This document shows, piece by piece, positions 43,304 to 52,014 of a stretch of 64,000 nt of DNA. Position 1 is the first letter of the stretch. The number at the start of each line of letters is the position of its first letter. Source of the stretch: an uncultured bacterium (GTDB taxonomy: Bacteria; Actinomycetota; Coriobacteriia; Coriobacteriales; Coriobacteriaceae); NCBI GenBank assembly GCA_905215445.1, contig CAJMPZ010000002.1, positions 1-64,000 of the forward strand. Reading direction: 5' to 3'. A program made the translations under genes and the position numbers. The notes beneath the pieces were generated by a model that did not search any database, had not been told where the DNA came from, and saw only the letters and a program-made list of their open reading frames with translations.

Positions 43304-43816
43304 TTATGCGGAAGCGTTGTCAACGGAGGTAATGCCGTTGCCGGTGGCGTCGTCCAGCAAGAACAACCGCAGCGCGAGCTTGATCGCGTAGCACGGCTTG
43401 ACCTGCGCCGCGTCTCCCATGCGTTCGTCCAGGTCACTACAGTAGGCGTAGAGGTCGCGGATGAGGTCCGCGCCCGAGAGCGTGAACATGTAGCCCGCGT
43501 TCGAAAGCGCGTTGGGTGCTGCGGGCAGCCCCGCAGCCGCACAGAAGTTTGCGAGGTCGGGGCCCATGACGGCCTTGTAGTCGACTGCGGTGCCACGGTC
43601 CTGAGCGGTCTGCTCCTGCTTGCGGGTGTACGACAATGCCGCCGCCAGCACAAAGCTGGGCGTGGGCGCGTTGACGTCGTCGGTGGTGGCGACGAGCTTA
43701 CCGGCCGCTTGCGTGACCAGCCAGGCAACTTCGCGCTGGCAACGAACGGCCTTGCGCGTCACCGGCTTAATCGATCCGGCGGAAACGCTTCCCTTGGGTT
43801 GATTGGCGGCAGGCAT
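43304..43816 (-). CDS. Hypothetical protein
   Basis: This 170-residue, mainly helical cytoplasmic protein has no signal and no membrane segment. Readable pieces are REVAWLVTQAAGKLV, the helix LAAALSYTRKQEQ and LALRLFLLDDATGNGI near the C terminus. The start at 43816 follows GGAGGG on the minus strand. It lies between two groups of exported-protein genes, convergent with the first, and no function can be assigned. Confidence 0.6.
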   Translation of the reverse strand: MPAANQPKGSVSAGSIKPVTRKAVRCQREVAWLVTQAAGKLVATTDDVNAPTPSFVLAAALSYTRKQEQTAQDRGTAVDYKAVMGPDLANFCAAAGLPAAPNALSNAGYMFTLSGADLIRDLYAYCSDLDERMGDAAQVKPCYAIKLALRLFLLDDATGNGITSVDNASA

Positions 43817-44213
43817 GGGCCCTCCCAACAAATAGCCCGTTTAGCAGGCAAAAATGACACGTGCCACACCAGTATAGCGAGTGGAGAGGGGCTAGGGCGA
43901 AGCTCGGCGGAGGGTGAATGTATGCGATGGCGTGGAACTGCGGTCGCAGGGCTTAAGAGGGACTTACAGCTTTGCGGGAGAGAGATCAAATAAGGTAAAC
44001 GATGTTCACATAGCACCACATATAACCCGAGGTAGACCTATGAATCTGCCGGAATGTAGGCTGCCGAAAACTCATAAGGAAATCGTAAGAATTGTGGTAT
44101 TCTCAATTTCATGTCTAAAGGATGGGCAAGCAACATCCAACACGAAAGCGCGGGCTCCCCTTCCGGGCTTCTCGAGGGTCATCTGGGATGAATGGGGAAA
44201 GAAAGGGGTCCGT
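43817..44213. other. Upstream region of the exported-protein pair, no gene seen
   Basis: This near-400-base gap has short open frames without ribosome sites. A long in-frame extension of the next gene is open from 43914, but it crosses no conserved sequence and a good start (ATG 44214 after GAAAGGGG) lies inside. A G/C-rich inverted segment near 44145-44175 could form a hairpin in the leader. Confidence 0.4.
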
Positions 44214-44984
44214 ATGGATACCAAGGCATTAAAGAAGCAGATGGGCGCCGCCATCGCCATGGTCCTCGTGGCAGCCGTAGCCCTCGGCTCCGCCACCTTC
44301 GCATGGTTTGTGAGCAACAACGAGGTTACCGCTAAAACGACGGGCGTGAAGGCGCAGTCCAACACGGCATTCATGAGCATCGAATACAAAAATACTGCAG
44401 TCGGCTCTAAAACGACCCAGAGCAAAACGTGGGCCATAGACACCGAGAATAATGCCACTGCTCTTTATCCTTCCGAAGTTCAAGCTGGCGACGATGGCGC
44501 GCCCAAGTTCGTGACCGCCTACGGTACCGCGACTGATAATGGTGACAAGAAAGGTGATTACATCTCAGTCGGTGACGCCACTAAGGCCGTGACTGACCAA
44601 TACGCGATTGGCGAGGCAAACAATTACAGCATCAGCTCTGCTGGCGTCGATTTGACCAATTTGAAGATTGACCGCGTTGAGGTTTCCACTGGCGCCGACA
44701 AGGGTTTGAAGAGCGCTATTCGCGTACTTGTTGTTGGCCCTGACAGCTGGCAGGTTTGGGGCCCTGGCACCGATGCCGAAGCTGGGCTGAAGTTGCAGAA
44801 GGCTGGAGGCGCGGCTCTCGCTGCTACGGTCGCAAAGGATAAAGATACTCAGCTGAGCGTGTACGTCTACTACGATGGCAATGATGCTGCCGTAAACACT
44901 GCTAACCTGGCAAAAATCCAAGACTCCGTTGGCGTTACCATTTCCTTCAGCGCTACTCAGCCTACGACGGTTTCTGGGGCATAA
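44214..44984 (+). CDS. SipW/TasA-type exported protein (fibre-subunit-like)
   Basis: This 256-residue secreted protein has a basic start (DTKALKKQ) followed by the hydrophobic run GAAIAMVLVAAVALGSATFAWF. The AWF after the helix resembles signal peptides cut by SipW-type peptidases, with the likely site after Ala30. The mature part is Thr/Ala/Asp-rich and beta-like. Its C-terminal signature is degenerate (VYVYYDGNDAAVN), lacking the Cys. GAAAGGGG is well placed before the ATG. It is first of two full genes plus a remnant. A fibre role is inferred from relatives such as TasA. Confidence 0.75.
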   Translation: MDTKALKKQMGAAIAMVLVAAVALGSATFAWFVSNNEVTAKTTGVKAQSNTAFMSIEYKNTAVGSKTTQSKTWAIDTENNATALYPSEVQAGDDGAPKFVTAYGTATDNGDKKGDYISVGDATKAVTDQYAIGEANNYSISSAGVDLTNLKIDRVEVSTGADKGLKSAIRVLVVGPDSWQVWGPGTDAEAGLKLQKAGGAALAATVAKDKDTQLSVYVYYDGNDAAVNTANLAKIQDSVGVTISFSATQPTTVSGA

Positions 44985-45080
44985 GCCACATTGAAGCATT
45001 GGCTTAAAAACGGGGTTTGGCGCAAGGCGTCGAGCCCCGTTAGCCTTATCGACCGAATTGCAACAAGGAAGCTACTTCGT

Positions 45081-46037
45081 ATGTCATCGCGCGTGAAGCA
45101 ACTCAAAAAACAGTTAGCCGTCGCCGCCATTTCGGTGGTCATGGCGTGCGTTGCTTTAGGCTCGGCAACATATGCGTGGTTCGTATTCAATAACACCGTC
45201 TCCGCCAGAACGGCAACCGTGACGGCCATGGCCAATGGCATGACGTTGCAAATTGTTGCGGGCACAACGCCCGATCACGGCAAAGACAACGACACGGTTG
45301 CGTTCGATAGTACGACCGCCCATGAAATCAGCCCTTCTTCGACCGATGACGCCAAAACGTGGTTCGTTCCTGCGTCGTGGGGCGATGGGGCCTTGGTCAC
45401 GTCGTACCAGATCGCCAATGGGCTCGATGCGTCAACGGGCCAATATACTGTAGGTGGCAAAACCTTTTACGCGTATAACGTAAGCACCTATACGGTTTAC
45501 ACCGTTCGTGACACGGGCATTGCAGATGTGTATTTGGACGGATCGGCCGATGAGGGTGCTATTTCCGTAACCTCGAATGGGCAGCCGCTGAGCGATAAGG
45601 TTGCGCGCAGCATGCGCATCGGCATCTCGACGATTGACGCTCAGGGCAACGAGACGTTGAAAGTTGTCTATGCCCCAAGCGAGCCTGTCGGATCGGGCAA
45701 CGATGCGTACTCGAGGCAGAATGACATTGCGGGCTGGACGGTGGTTGCTGACGCTTCGAGTACAAAGGTTGCAACATATAAGCATTTGTTCGGTGCGACG
45801 TATGTTGACCAAAATGGCGGCAACTGGGCTGCGACAAAAAACGGCAAAAACTTCGATGCACCCGCGGATAATCCAGCGGCGCTTGCCACGCATGTTGACT
45901 ACAATGGCGTAATTTTGAAGGTCTATATTTGGCTCGAGGGCACCGACGCCGATTGCGTTAATACGGCTGCGAGTGCTGTCGATGAGGGTCTTTCCTACGA
46001 CGTAACCCTGCGAATGGTTGGCACGAATTCGCAATAA
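45081..46037 (+). CDS. SipW/TasA-type exported protein (fibre-subunit-like)
   Basis: This 318-residue protein has the N-terminal segment RVKQLKKQLAVAAISVV followed by ALGSATYAWFVFNN, so cleavage is expected after Ala32. The mature domain is beta-rich. The C-terminal signature VYIWLEGTDADCVN is complete and is followed by a short strand (YDVTLRMVG) that ends the protein. AAGGAAG lies 9 bases before the ATG. A duplicated tail of the same family follows in another frame (46038-46197). Confidence 0.75.
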   Translation: MSSRVKQLKKQLAVAAISVVMACVALGSATYAWFVFNNTVSARTATVTAMANGMTLQIVAGTTPDHGKDNDTVAFDSTTAHEISPSSTDDAKTWFVPASWGDGALVTSYQIANGLDASTGQYTVGGKTFYAYNVSTYTVYTVRDTGIADVYLDGSADEGAISVTSNGQPLSDKVARSMRIGISTIDAQGNETLKVVYAPSEPVGSGNDAYSRQNDIAGWTVVADASSTKVATYKHLFGATYVDQNGGNWAATKNGKNFDAPADNPAALATHVDYNGVILKVYIWLEGTDADCVNTAASAVDEGLSYDVTLRMVGTNSQ

Positions 46038-46197
46038 AGCTACGGCTTTCGCTAACGGCACGAACATGAAGGTTGCCGTTTGGATAGAAGGCGCCGACAA
46101 CGATTGCCAGAATATGTCTGGCCTCGACGTTGGCGAAGGAAGCCCGACCTTTGATGTAACGGTTAGCCTGGTCGGCATCGTGCCTGATTCCAAGTAG
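46038..46197 (+). pseudogene. C-terminal remnant of another SipW-type exported protein
   Basis: Read in the frame that starts with GCT at 46039, this stretch encodes ATAFANGTNMKVAVWIEG and continues ADNDCQNM, then FDVTVSLVGIVPDSK and a stop at 46195. It carries the family signature but has no start region, ribosome site or signal segment. It is shifted relative to the gene before it, whose stop lies at 46035. It looks like the tail left by a deletion or recombination between tandem copies. Confidence 0.7.
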
Positions 46198-46223
46198 ACT
46201 TAAGCCGCCAGCTAAATATGCCT

Positions 46224-46257
46224 AAAAGGGGCCGCTTCAATCGAAGCGGCCCCTTTT
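46224..46257. terminator. Terminator after the exported-protein genes
   Basis: Perfect 15-bp stem AAAAGGGGCCGCTTC with GAAGCGGCCCCTTTT and a 4-base loop. The A and T ends let it work in both directions. Confidence 0.92.
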
Positions 46258-46342
46258 GTGTGGCTGTCTGGTGCAAACACTTTGTCGCATATCGCTCGGG
46301 ATCGGCGATAATGTGGGGAACTGTTCTTTCTGGAGGTTCCTT

Positions 46343-47425
46343 ATGGACGGCATTGCTTCTAGTGTTCCGCTGATTGCTCAGCCGAGTTATGACCGCGCTT
46401 GTAGCCTTGTGCCGTCTGAGTATGTTTTGGCTTGGGAGTGGTTCTTGCGCGAGGAACAGCGTGGCGAGATTTGGGAAAAACTACCTCATAACATTAAAGC
46501 TGATAGCCCCCAGTATCCTTATCGCATGACGATTGGCTCTGAGACCTTTTGCGTTTCTCGTCAATCAGGTATTTATTGGCCGGGTCGTGGACGCATCAAG
46601 CACCCTGTGGAAAAGACCTTTGCGCTTTCGGTGCATAGCTCTATAAGTGGGAGCTATTCCGATGTTCCCCCGCTCTATCTTGAGGACGGCACGTGGGTGT
46701 TCAAGTATTCATTGCAAAGTGCTTCGGTCGAAAGCTGGCGCAACCAGCGCTACAACGAAAAAATGATCAACTGCATGGAGTGTGGCGTTCCCGTTGGCGT
46801 GTTCTTTGCAACAAGCGCTGGCTACAAGGTGCTAGGCCTAGCATTCGTTGAACGCTACGAGCCGGAGAACAACTGGTTTGTGTTGCATGGCCCCGTCCAT
46901 AAGGGTGGACCCGATGCGCGGTTCTTCCCCGATATGAGCTACATGAAGGAGGCTCCGGTCGCGGCGGAGTTTTCTGGCGCTCCGGCGAGCGACGATGAAA
47001 AGGTTCGCTACGCGCTGCGTCGTGAACGAATCGGCCAGCAGCGTTTCCGCAATCAGCTCTTTGAGGCCTATACCGGTCGATGTGCCGTCTCGGGTTGCAA
47101 TGTCGGCGAGGCGCTCGAAGCCGCGCATATCGAGAATTACTCGGGTCCCAAGTCGCAGGTTGTCAGCAATGGCATCCTGCTGCGCCGCGATTTACACGCG
47201 CTGTTCGATGCTCATCTGATTTCGTTCGAACTGGTGCGCGGTGACTATCAACTTTGCGGGTCGTACCTTCTGCAGCATACGGACTATGCAGCATTTGCAG
47301 GGTCGGCATTGCGCGAGCCGGACGAGCATCGCTTGCGACCCAACGCTCGATTCCTCGAAGCCCACCGCGCCGAGTTCGATTTCTCGGAATCGCGACGTCG
47401 GGCGGAAGCTGTTGCTCCGTATTAA
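46343..47425 (+). CDS. HNH endonuclease-domain protein, putative restriction nuclease
   Basis: This 360-residue protein has a C-terminal HNH domain (about 255-320): CAVSGCNVGEALEAAHIENY with the metal-binding His, then SNGILLRRDLHALFDAHLI. The N-terminal two-thirds includes PVGVFFATSAGYKVLGLAFVERY, which resembles the start of modified-DNA-recognition or restriction modules fused to HNH_2 in other proteins. A stand-alone, modification-dependent (McrA-like) nuclease is the best guess. No methyltransferase is nearby. The gene looks less GC-rich than the core genes. TGGAGG precedes the ATG. Confidence 0.72.
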   Translation: MDGIASSVPLIAQPSYDRACSLVPSEYVLAWEWFLREEQRGEIWEKLPHNIKADSPQYPYRMTIGSETFCVSRQSGIYWPGRGRIKHPVEKTFALSVHSSISGSYSDVPPLYLEDGTWVFKYSLQSASVESWRNQRYNEKMINCMECGVPVGVFFATSAGYKVLGLAFVERYEPENNWFVLHGPVHKGGPDARFFPDMSYMKEAPVAAEFSGAPASDDEKVRYALRRERIGQQRFRNQLFEAYTGRCAVSGCNVGEALEAAHIENYSGPKSQVVSNGILLRRDLHALFDAHLISFELVRGDYQLCGSYLLQHTDYAAFAGSALREPDEHRLRPNARFLEAHRAEFDFSESRRRAEAVAPY

Positions 47426-47543
47426 GCGGGTGCTGCCTGTCGCAGTCCAATCATGTCGATTGATCGGATCGCATCGCGCCGCATCGAGAGCTGCGCGATC
47501 CTGTCATCCTCTCCTCAACAGCTAAAACGGGAAAGGGGAGACC

Positions 47544-47825
47544 ATGGGATGGCGAAGTGATATCGCACGAGGCGTGTACGGAAACCTACCGCGAGCGTTA
47601 ATGGACCGGAGTCTGTTTCCACTCGTCGAGGCCACCTGCGGCCAAATCTGTCTGTCCTGCCCTCGCTGTGGCGCAGACCTCCCATGCCTAGACATCAGTT
47701 TCATCGACACCCGCGACAAACATGCTGTCGACCCGCGGGCTCGAACAGGCCTGCGTCTTCCAGTCTATCCTCAGCAATGCCCAACTTGCGGATGTGCCAT
47801 TGCCTATGACGATGCGGAGTCATAG
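47544..47825 (+). CDS. Small zinc-ribbon-like protein
   Basis: This 93-residue protein has two CPxCG knuckles (SCPRCGADL near 38-46 and QCPTCGCAI near 77-86), the pattern of a zinc ribbon. AAAGGGGAG precedes the ATG at a good distance. The role is unknown; it may be a nucleic-acid-binding accessory. Confidence 0.55.
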   Translation: MGWRSDIARGVYGNLPRALMDRSLFPLVEATCGQICLSCPRCGADLPCLDISFIDTRDKHAVDPRARTGLRLPVYPQQCPTCGCAIAYDDAES

Positions 47826-48015
47826 CTTCGACGACCAAATTGCCAGTCCACAAAATCAAGTGGTCCGACATGCGGTGCGCTACGCCCACAGCGCTCCGAT
47901 GGGGAACATGTGGGCATCGCACTCGGCATACTATGCTTCGCACTTCCTTATTTCTGTAAAGGGTTTTCTCCAAGTAATTAGAAAATGGCAACGCATATGA
48001 AGCTGACGGAAAGTC

Positions 48016-48028
48016 AATACATGTATTA
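48016..48028. promoter_or_regulatory. Candidate operator AATACATGTATTA upstream of the GntR gene
   Basis: AATACATGTATTA is close to a palindrome and matches each arm of the stronger operator at 48865-48892. This fits autoregulation by the GntR gene at 48059. Confidence 0.65.
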
Positions 48029-48058
48029 TTACAAGTATCAGGCTGTCAGGAGGTAATA

Positions 48059-48775
48059 ATGGAGGAAAAGCCGCTATATCTTCAGGTTGAAGAACGTTTA
48101 AGGGCGAATATTGAATCGGGTGCTTGGGGGCCTGGTGAGCAAGTCCCGGGAGAACAGATATTGTGCAAGCAGCTTGGCGTCAGCCGCGTGACGCTGCGAC
48201 ACGCATTGTCTAATCTTGTAAATGAAGGCTTGATGGTAAAAGAGCATGGGCGAGGCACGTTCGTTGCAGATAAAGAAAATGCGACTGTTGCTTCTGACGG
48301 AAATGCACGTTCTTCCGTCAGCTTCTCCAATCTTTGCCGATTGCAGGGAAAGGAGCCGTCTGCACGGATTGTATCCGCCTCTCTTGAAGCGGATTGCCCA
48401 AAGGAAGTGGCTTCATTCCTGGGCTTAGACAATTCGCCTGCTTTTAAGCTCTGTCGCGTTAGGTTTTCTGATGGTAGGCCGGTGCTGTCCGAAACCAATT
48501 ACTTTCGAGCCTCCTTCGCGTTCTTGGCTGAACACGATCTCGAAGGGTCTTTATACGAACTTTTACAGCACCATGGTGTGATGCCAGGGGAACTTACTCG
48601 TCGTATAGGAATTGTCTATGCGGACGATCGTGACGCTGAGCTCCTCAAAGTCGACCTTGGTTCGGCTCTGCTATTCAATAGATCCTTCGTTAAAGATTCG
48701 GAAGGGCATCCGCTGCATGTTGCCGATCAGCATGCCATTGCCGACGATCCGGGACTATATCAGTTTTACGCATAA
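48059..48775 (+). CDS. GntR/UTRA-family transcriptional regulator
   Basis: This 238-residue HutC-type regulator has PLYLQVEERLRANI and PGEQILCKQLGVSRVTLRHAL in the winged helix, EHGRGTFVAD in the wing and a UTRA domain to the end. AGGAGG precedes the ATG. ATACATGTAT-type sites lie before it and before the deglycase that follows, so it very likely controls the deglycase/EIIB/EIIC/EIID operon and itself. Confidence 0.92.
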   Translation: MEEKPLYLQVEERLRANIESGAWGPGEQVPGEQILCKQLGVSRVTLRHALSNLVNEGLMVKEHGRGTFVADKENATVASDGNARSSVSFSNLCRLQGKEPSARIVSASLEADCPKEVASFLGLDNSPAFKLCRVRFSDGRPVLSETNYFRASFAFLAEHDLEGSLYELLQHHGVMPGELTRRIGIVYADDRDAELLKVDLGSALLFNRSFVKDSEGHPLHVADQHAIADDPGLYQFYA

Positions 48776-48799
48776 AAGCGCCTACCGCTTACGACTCTA

Positions 48800-48832
48800 A
48801 ACTGCCGTTCACGGGAAAGCGGCAGTTTTTTC
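48800..48832 (+). terminator. Terminator after the GntR gene
   Basis: AACTGCCG (48800-48807) pairs with CGGCAGTT (48820-48827), followed by TTTTTC. The deglycase promoter starts at once after it. Confidence 0.85.
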
Positions 48833-48892
48833 TTGACTCCATTTTGGCGGGAATTATTCTGTAATTAATACATGTAGTAGGACATGTATTAA
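48833..48892 (+). promoter_or_regulatory. Promoter with a perfect palindromic operator ahead of deglycase copy 5
   Basis: TTGACT (48833-48838), 16 bases and TATTCT (48855-48860) form a promoter. TTAATACATGT (48865-48875) and ACATGTATTAA (48882-48892) are perfect 11-base inverted arms spanning the likely transcription start. The arms match the site at 48016. Confidence 0.8.
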
Positions 48893-48908
48893 TACAAAAG
48901 GAGTAGCC

Positions 48909-49877
48909 ATGAAAGAAGAGAACATCGTCCAGGATCTGCTCACCAAGGATTTCCATCCTAAGAACGTTTATTTTGTTGCATGCGGTGGGTCCCTCCTTGC
49001 TCAGTATCCGGCTTTCTACCTGATTCAGCGCGAAGGCAAGGGCATCGATGCCCAGCTGATTACGAGCAACGAATTTGTGCATGCCACCCCGAAGGCTCTG
49101 GATGAGAACTCCATTGCCGTGTTCTGCTCGCTCTCGGGAACCCCCGAGACTATGGTGGCGACCGAGGTCGCGAAAAATGCAGGGGCGGTTACGATTGCCT
49201 ATTGCCATGACCCCAATGCCGATATGAGCAAGATTGCTGATTACCACGTCCCCTTCAACACGATCTTTAATCCCGAGACTAAATACATGGAGAGCAACGC
49301 CGCTCCTATTCTCAAGCTCGCCTTTGAGATTCTCGCTGCTTTCGATGGCTATGAGCATCTGAACGACGCTAACGCGGCGTTTGATATGCTGCAGGACGTT
49401 GTGAATGAGGTCGTTCGTTATATCGAGCCCCGCGCGCAAGAGTTTGCCCGTTTGCACAAGGACGACAAGATTATCGTACCGCTTGCTGGCGGCCCTGCCC
49501 TGGGTGTCGGTTATGGTTTCTCCATCTGCAGCTTGATGGAGATGCAATGGGTCCATGCGCCCCTCATCAATACCGGCGAGTTCTTCCATGGGCCGTTTGA
49601 GATTGTGGACCGAACTACTCCCTTCGTTCTGTTTATGAGCGATGGCCGAAATCGTTCCAACGATGAGCGTGCAAAGAAGTTCCTTGATGAATATGCCGAC
49701 CGGGTCACGGTGCTGGATGCGAAGGAACTCTATATCAATCAATTCCCGGCAAGTGTCTGCGAGTTCTTCAATCACTTTGTGTTTGATGCGGCACAGCGTA
49801 GGCTCCTGTCTGCACTCGGGGATATCAGGAAACACGATCTGATGACGCGCCGTTATATGTGGCATGTCGAGTATTAA
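48909..49877 (+). CDS. SIS-domain fructosamine-6-phosphate deglycase-like protein (FrlB family), copy 5
   Basis: This 322-residue double-SIS protein has the loop FVACGGSLLAQYPA near residues 22-35. Glu211 (MEMQW) and His227 (EFFHGPFE) keep the FraB-type spacing, and the C terminus is TRRYMWHVEY. AAAAGGAG precedes the ATG. It opens an operon with EIIB, EIIC and EIID. Pairwise it looks closest to copies 1 and 2. Confidence 0.86.
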   Translation: MKEENIVQDLLTKDFHPKNVYFVACGGSLLAQYPAFYLIQREGKGIDAQLITSNEFVHATPKALDENSIAVFCSLSGTPETMVATEVAKNAGAVTIAYCHDPNADMSKIADYHVPFNTIFNPETKYMESNAAPILKLAFEILAAFDGYEHLNDANAAFDMLQDVVNEVVRYIEPRAQEFARLHKDDKIIVPLAGGPALGVGYGFSICSLMEMQWVHAPLINTGEFFHGPFEIVDRTTPFVLFMSDGRNRSNDERAKKFLDEYADRVTVLDAKELYINQFPASVCEFFNHFVFDAAQRRLLSALGDIRKHDLMTRRYMWHVEY

Positions 49878-49920
49878 ACGCCTGGTTTTATCGACTCGCT
49901 TTTAGGAATGGGTGACAATT

Positions 49921-50391
49921 ATGATCGTCGCAACGAGGGTGGATGAGAGACTTGTCCATGGACAGGTTGCCGTATCTTGGCTGTCTGCATTAGGGGCTGA
50001 TTGCATTCTTGTCGCAAATGACGAGGTTGCTGCAGATGATGCTCAACGCGCAATACTGAAAATGGCAAAGCCGTCTGGATGCAAGCTTGTGATAAAAGGA
50101 CTTGATGATTCGATTGCGGCGATCAGAAGTGGCATAACGGACAAATATCGTCTGTTTATAGTCGTCAAAACCGTAAAAGATGCTTGCCTTCTCGCTCAAG
50201 GGTGCCCAGATATCAAGGCAATTAATCTGGGAAACGTCATACCGAGAGAGGGAACGCGACAAATTAGTCGGTGCGTTTACGTTTCTCCGGACGAAGAGAA
50301 GAGCCTTGTTGCGCTTGTTGAGGCGGGAGTCGATGTCGTAATTCGGAGTTTGCCAGGAGATAAGGCATTACGACTGACGGAGGCTCTATAG
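49921..50391 (+). CDS. PTS mannose-family EIIB component
   Basis: This 156-residue EIIB has phospho-His at His13 (VDERLVHGQVAVSW), then ADDAQRAILKMAKPSGCKLV and the KAINLGNV segment. The ATG at 49921 is preferred over the GTG at 49912. No EIIA gene lies in this operon; phosphate must come from an EIIA made elsewhere. Confidence 0.92.
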   Translation: MIVATRVDERLVHGQVAVSWLSALGADCILVANDEVAADDAQRAILKMAKPSGCKLVIKGLDDSIAAIRSGITDKYRLFIVVKTVKDACLLAQGCPDIKAINLGNVIPREGTRQISRCVYVSPDEEKSLVALVEAGVDVVIRSLPGDKALRLTEAL

Positions 50392-50435
50392 GCCTTTAGC
50401 GCGGACAGATATTTGTGCTAAGGAGAGGGGATGCA

Positions 50436-51206
50436 ATGGACATTCTGTTGATCTTTCTTATTTCATGCTTTAGCTATTCGAATTGGTTTCTTGGTAAATC
50501 AATGCTTGATAGACCCCTGATAACGGGAACAATTGTGGGTCTCGCATTCGGTGATTTGGCAAGTGGCTGTATTATCGGCGCCACGATTGAGCTGGCTCTT
50601 ATGGGCGCTCAGGGAATCGGAGCGGCTGCGCCTCCTGACGTGATTTCCGGTGGCATTTTGGGCACTGCGTTTGCGGTCATTTCCCATTCAGATGCTGGCG
50701 CCGGCGTTGCTTTGGCAATCCCAATTTCAATGCTCGGAATGGTAATCAGGAATTTTTGCTACATCGTTCTGATTCCTCTTATTAATCGCGCCGCCGATGG
50801 ATATGCCGAACGAGGAGACGTTGACGGGGTGTGCAGGACCCATCTTATCTCTAGCTTCTTTGGGTTCATTATTCCCCAGGCGCTGTATGTGACCGCAGCT
50901 TATGCGCTGGGTGCTCCGGTTATGGAAGGTGTCCTTGCGGCTATTCCCGAATTTGTCCAGCATGGCTTGACGGTTGCCGCAGGCATTTTGCCCGCCCTCG
51001 GCTTTGTCATTCTGCTTAGGACCATCATGGACCGGAAGTTGTTGCCTTATTTGATTTTTGGATTCGTTCTCAGTGCGTATCTGGGCTTGCCAATTTTGGG
51101 TGTTTCGCTCATCGCCGCCGGAATTGTGCTGTTGATGGTATTTAAAGATCGCGAATCCGCTGCCGCTGTTACGGCTTCTGTGGAAGGAGACGACGATGAG
51201 TTCTAA
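50436..51206 (+). CDS. PTS mannose-family EIIC permease
   Basis: This 256-residue membrane protein has the segments LDRPLITGTIVGLAFGDLASG and ELALMGAQGIGAAAPPD. AAGGAGAGGGG lies 5 bases before the ATG. It overlaps the EIID gene by 11 bases, so translation is coupled. Confidence 0.92.
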   Translation: MDILLIFLISCFSYSNWFLGKSMLDRPLITGTIVGLAFGDLASGCIIGATIELALMGAQGIGAAAPPDVISGGILGTAFAVISHSDAGAGVALAIPISMLGMVIRNFCYIVLIPLINRAADGYAERGDVDGVCRTHLISSFFGFIIPQALYVTAAYALGAPVMEGVLAAIPEFVQHGLTVAAGILPALGFVILLRTIMDRKLLPYLIFGFVLSAYLGLPILGVSLIAAGIVLLMVFKDRESAAAVTASVEGDDDEF

Positions 51207-52014
51207 AGAAGGCGGATCGAAAATCACCAAGTCCGATCTCAATAAAATTTTCCTACGCTCAATGACATTCGAGGGGTCCTGGGATTACGAGCGGCAAATG
51301 TACCTTGCGAACGCATTTACGCTTGGCCCAATTATCAAGAAGCTGTATCCGTCGAAAGAAGATTGCGCAGACGCATTGAAGCGCCATCTTGAGTTCTTTA
51401 ACATCACTCCCTATCTCGCGACGCTGGTTTGTGGAATTGTGACAGCAATGGAGGAGGTGAAGGCGAACGGCGGAGAAATTGGCGGAGAAGCTATCAGCAA
51501 CGTGAAGACTTCGCTTATGGGTCCGTTGTCTGGCATTGGCGATTCGTTGTTTCTAACAACCTGGCGTACGGTTACTGCCGGAATTGGCTGCTCCATCGCA
51601 ATGCAAGGGAACCCGCTCGGCGCTGTCCTATTTTTCTTGCTGTTTAACATACCCGCACAAGCCGTGCGCTACATTTGCGCCATTAAAGGTTACGAGATGG
51701 GCAGCAAGCTACTCGTTAAGCTGTCCGAGACAAATATCATGAAACGCCTGACGAAACTGACTGGCGTCGTCGGAATGATGGCGGTGGGAGCAATGATTGC
51801 CTCAATGGTGAGCGTTACAACTCCGCTGGCTTTCGGTTCGGGCGATGAGGCCCTTGCCATTCAAGGCGTGCTGGATCAGATTATGCCATGCCTGCTTCCG
51901 GTAATCGCAACAGCCGCGATTTATTGGGTTATGGGAAAGAAGTCAAATACTGCGGTCGTCCTTGTCTCGATAGTCGTCTTTTCGATTGCATGCTCTGCGG
52001 TTGGAATTCTCTAG
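51196..52014 (+). CDS. PTS mannose-family EIID permease
   Basis: This 272-residue protein has the EIID helix FLRSMTFEGSWDYERQMYLANAF, VKTSLMGPLSGIGDSLFLTTWR and C-terminal membrane helices. GGAAGGAGAC inside the EIIC gene is its ribosome site. It is the last gene of the copy-5 operon. Confidence 0.92.
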   Translation: MSSKEGGSKITKSDLNKIFLRSMTFEGSWDYERQMYLANAFTLGPIIKKLYPSKEDCADALKRHLEFFNITPYLATLVCGIVTAMEEVKANGGEIGGEAISNVKTSLMGPLSGIGDSLFLTTWRTVTAGIGCSIAMQGNPLGAVLFFLLFNIPAQAVRYICAIKGYEMGSKLLVKLSETNIMKRLTKLTGVVGMMAVGAMIASMVSVTTPLAFGSGDEALAIQGVLDQIMPCLLPVIATAAIYWVMGKKSNTAVVLVSIVVFSIACSAVGIL

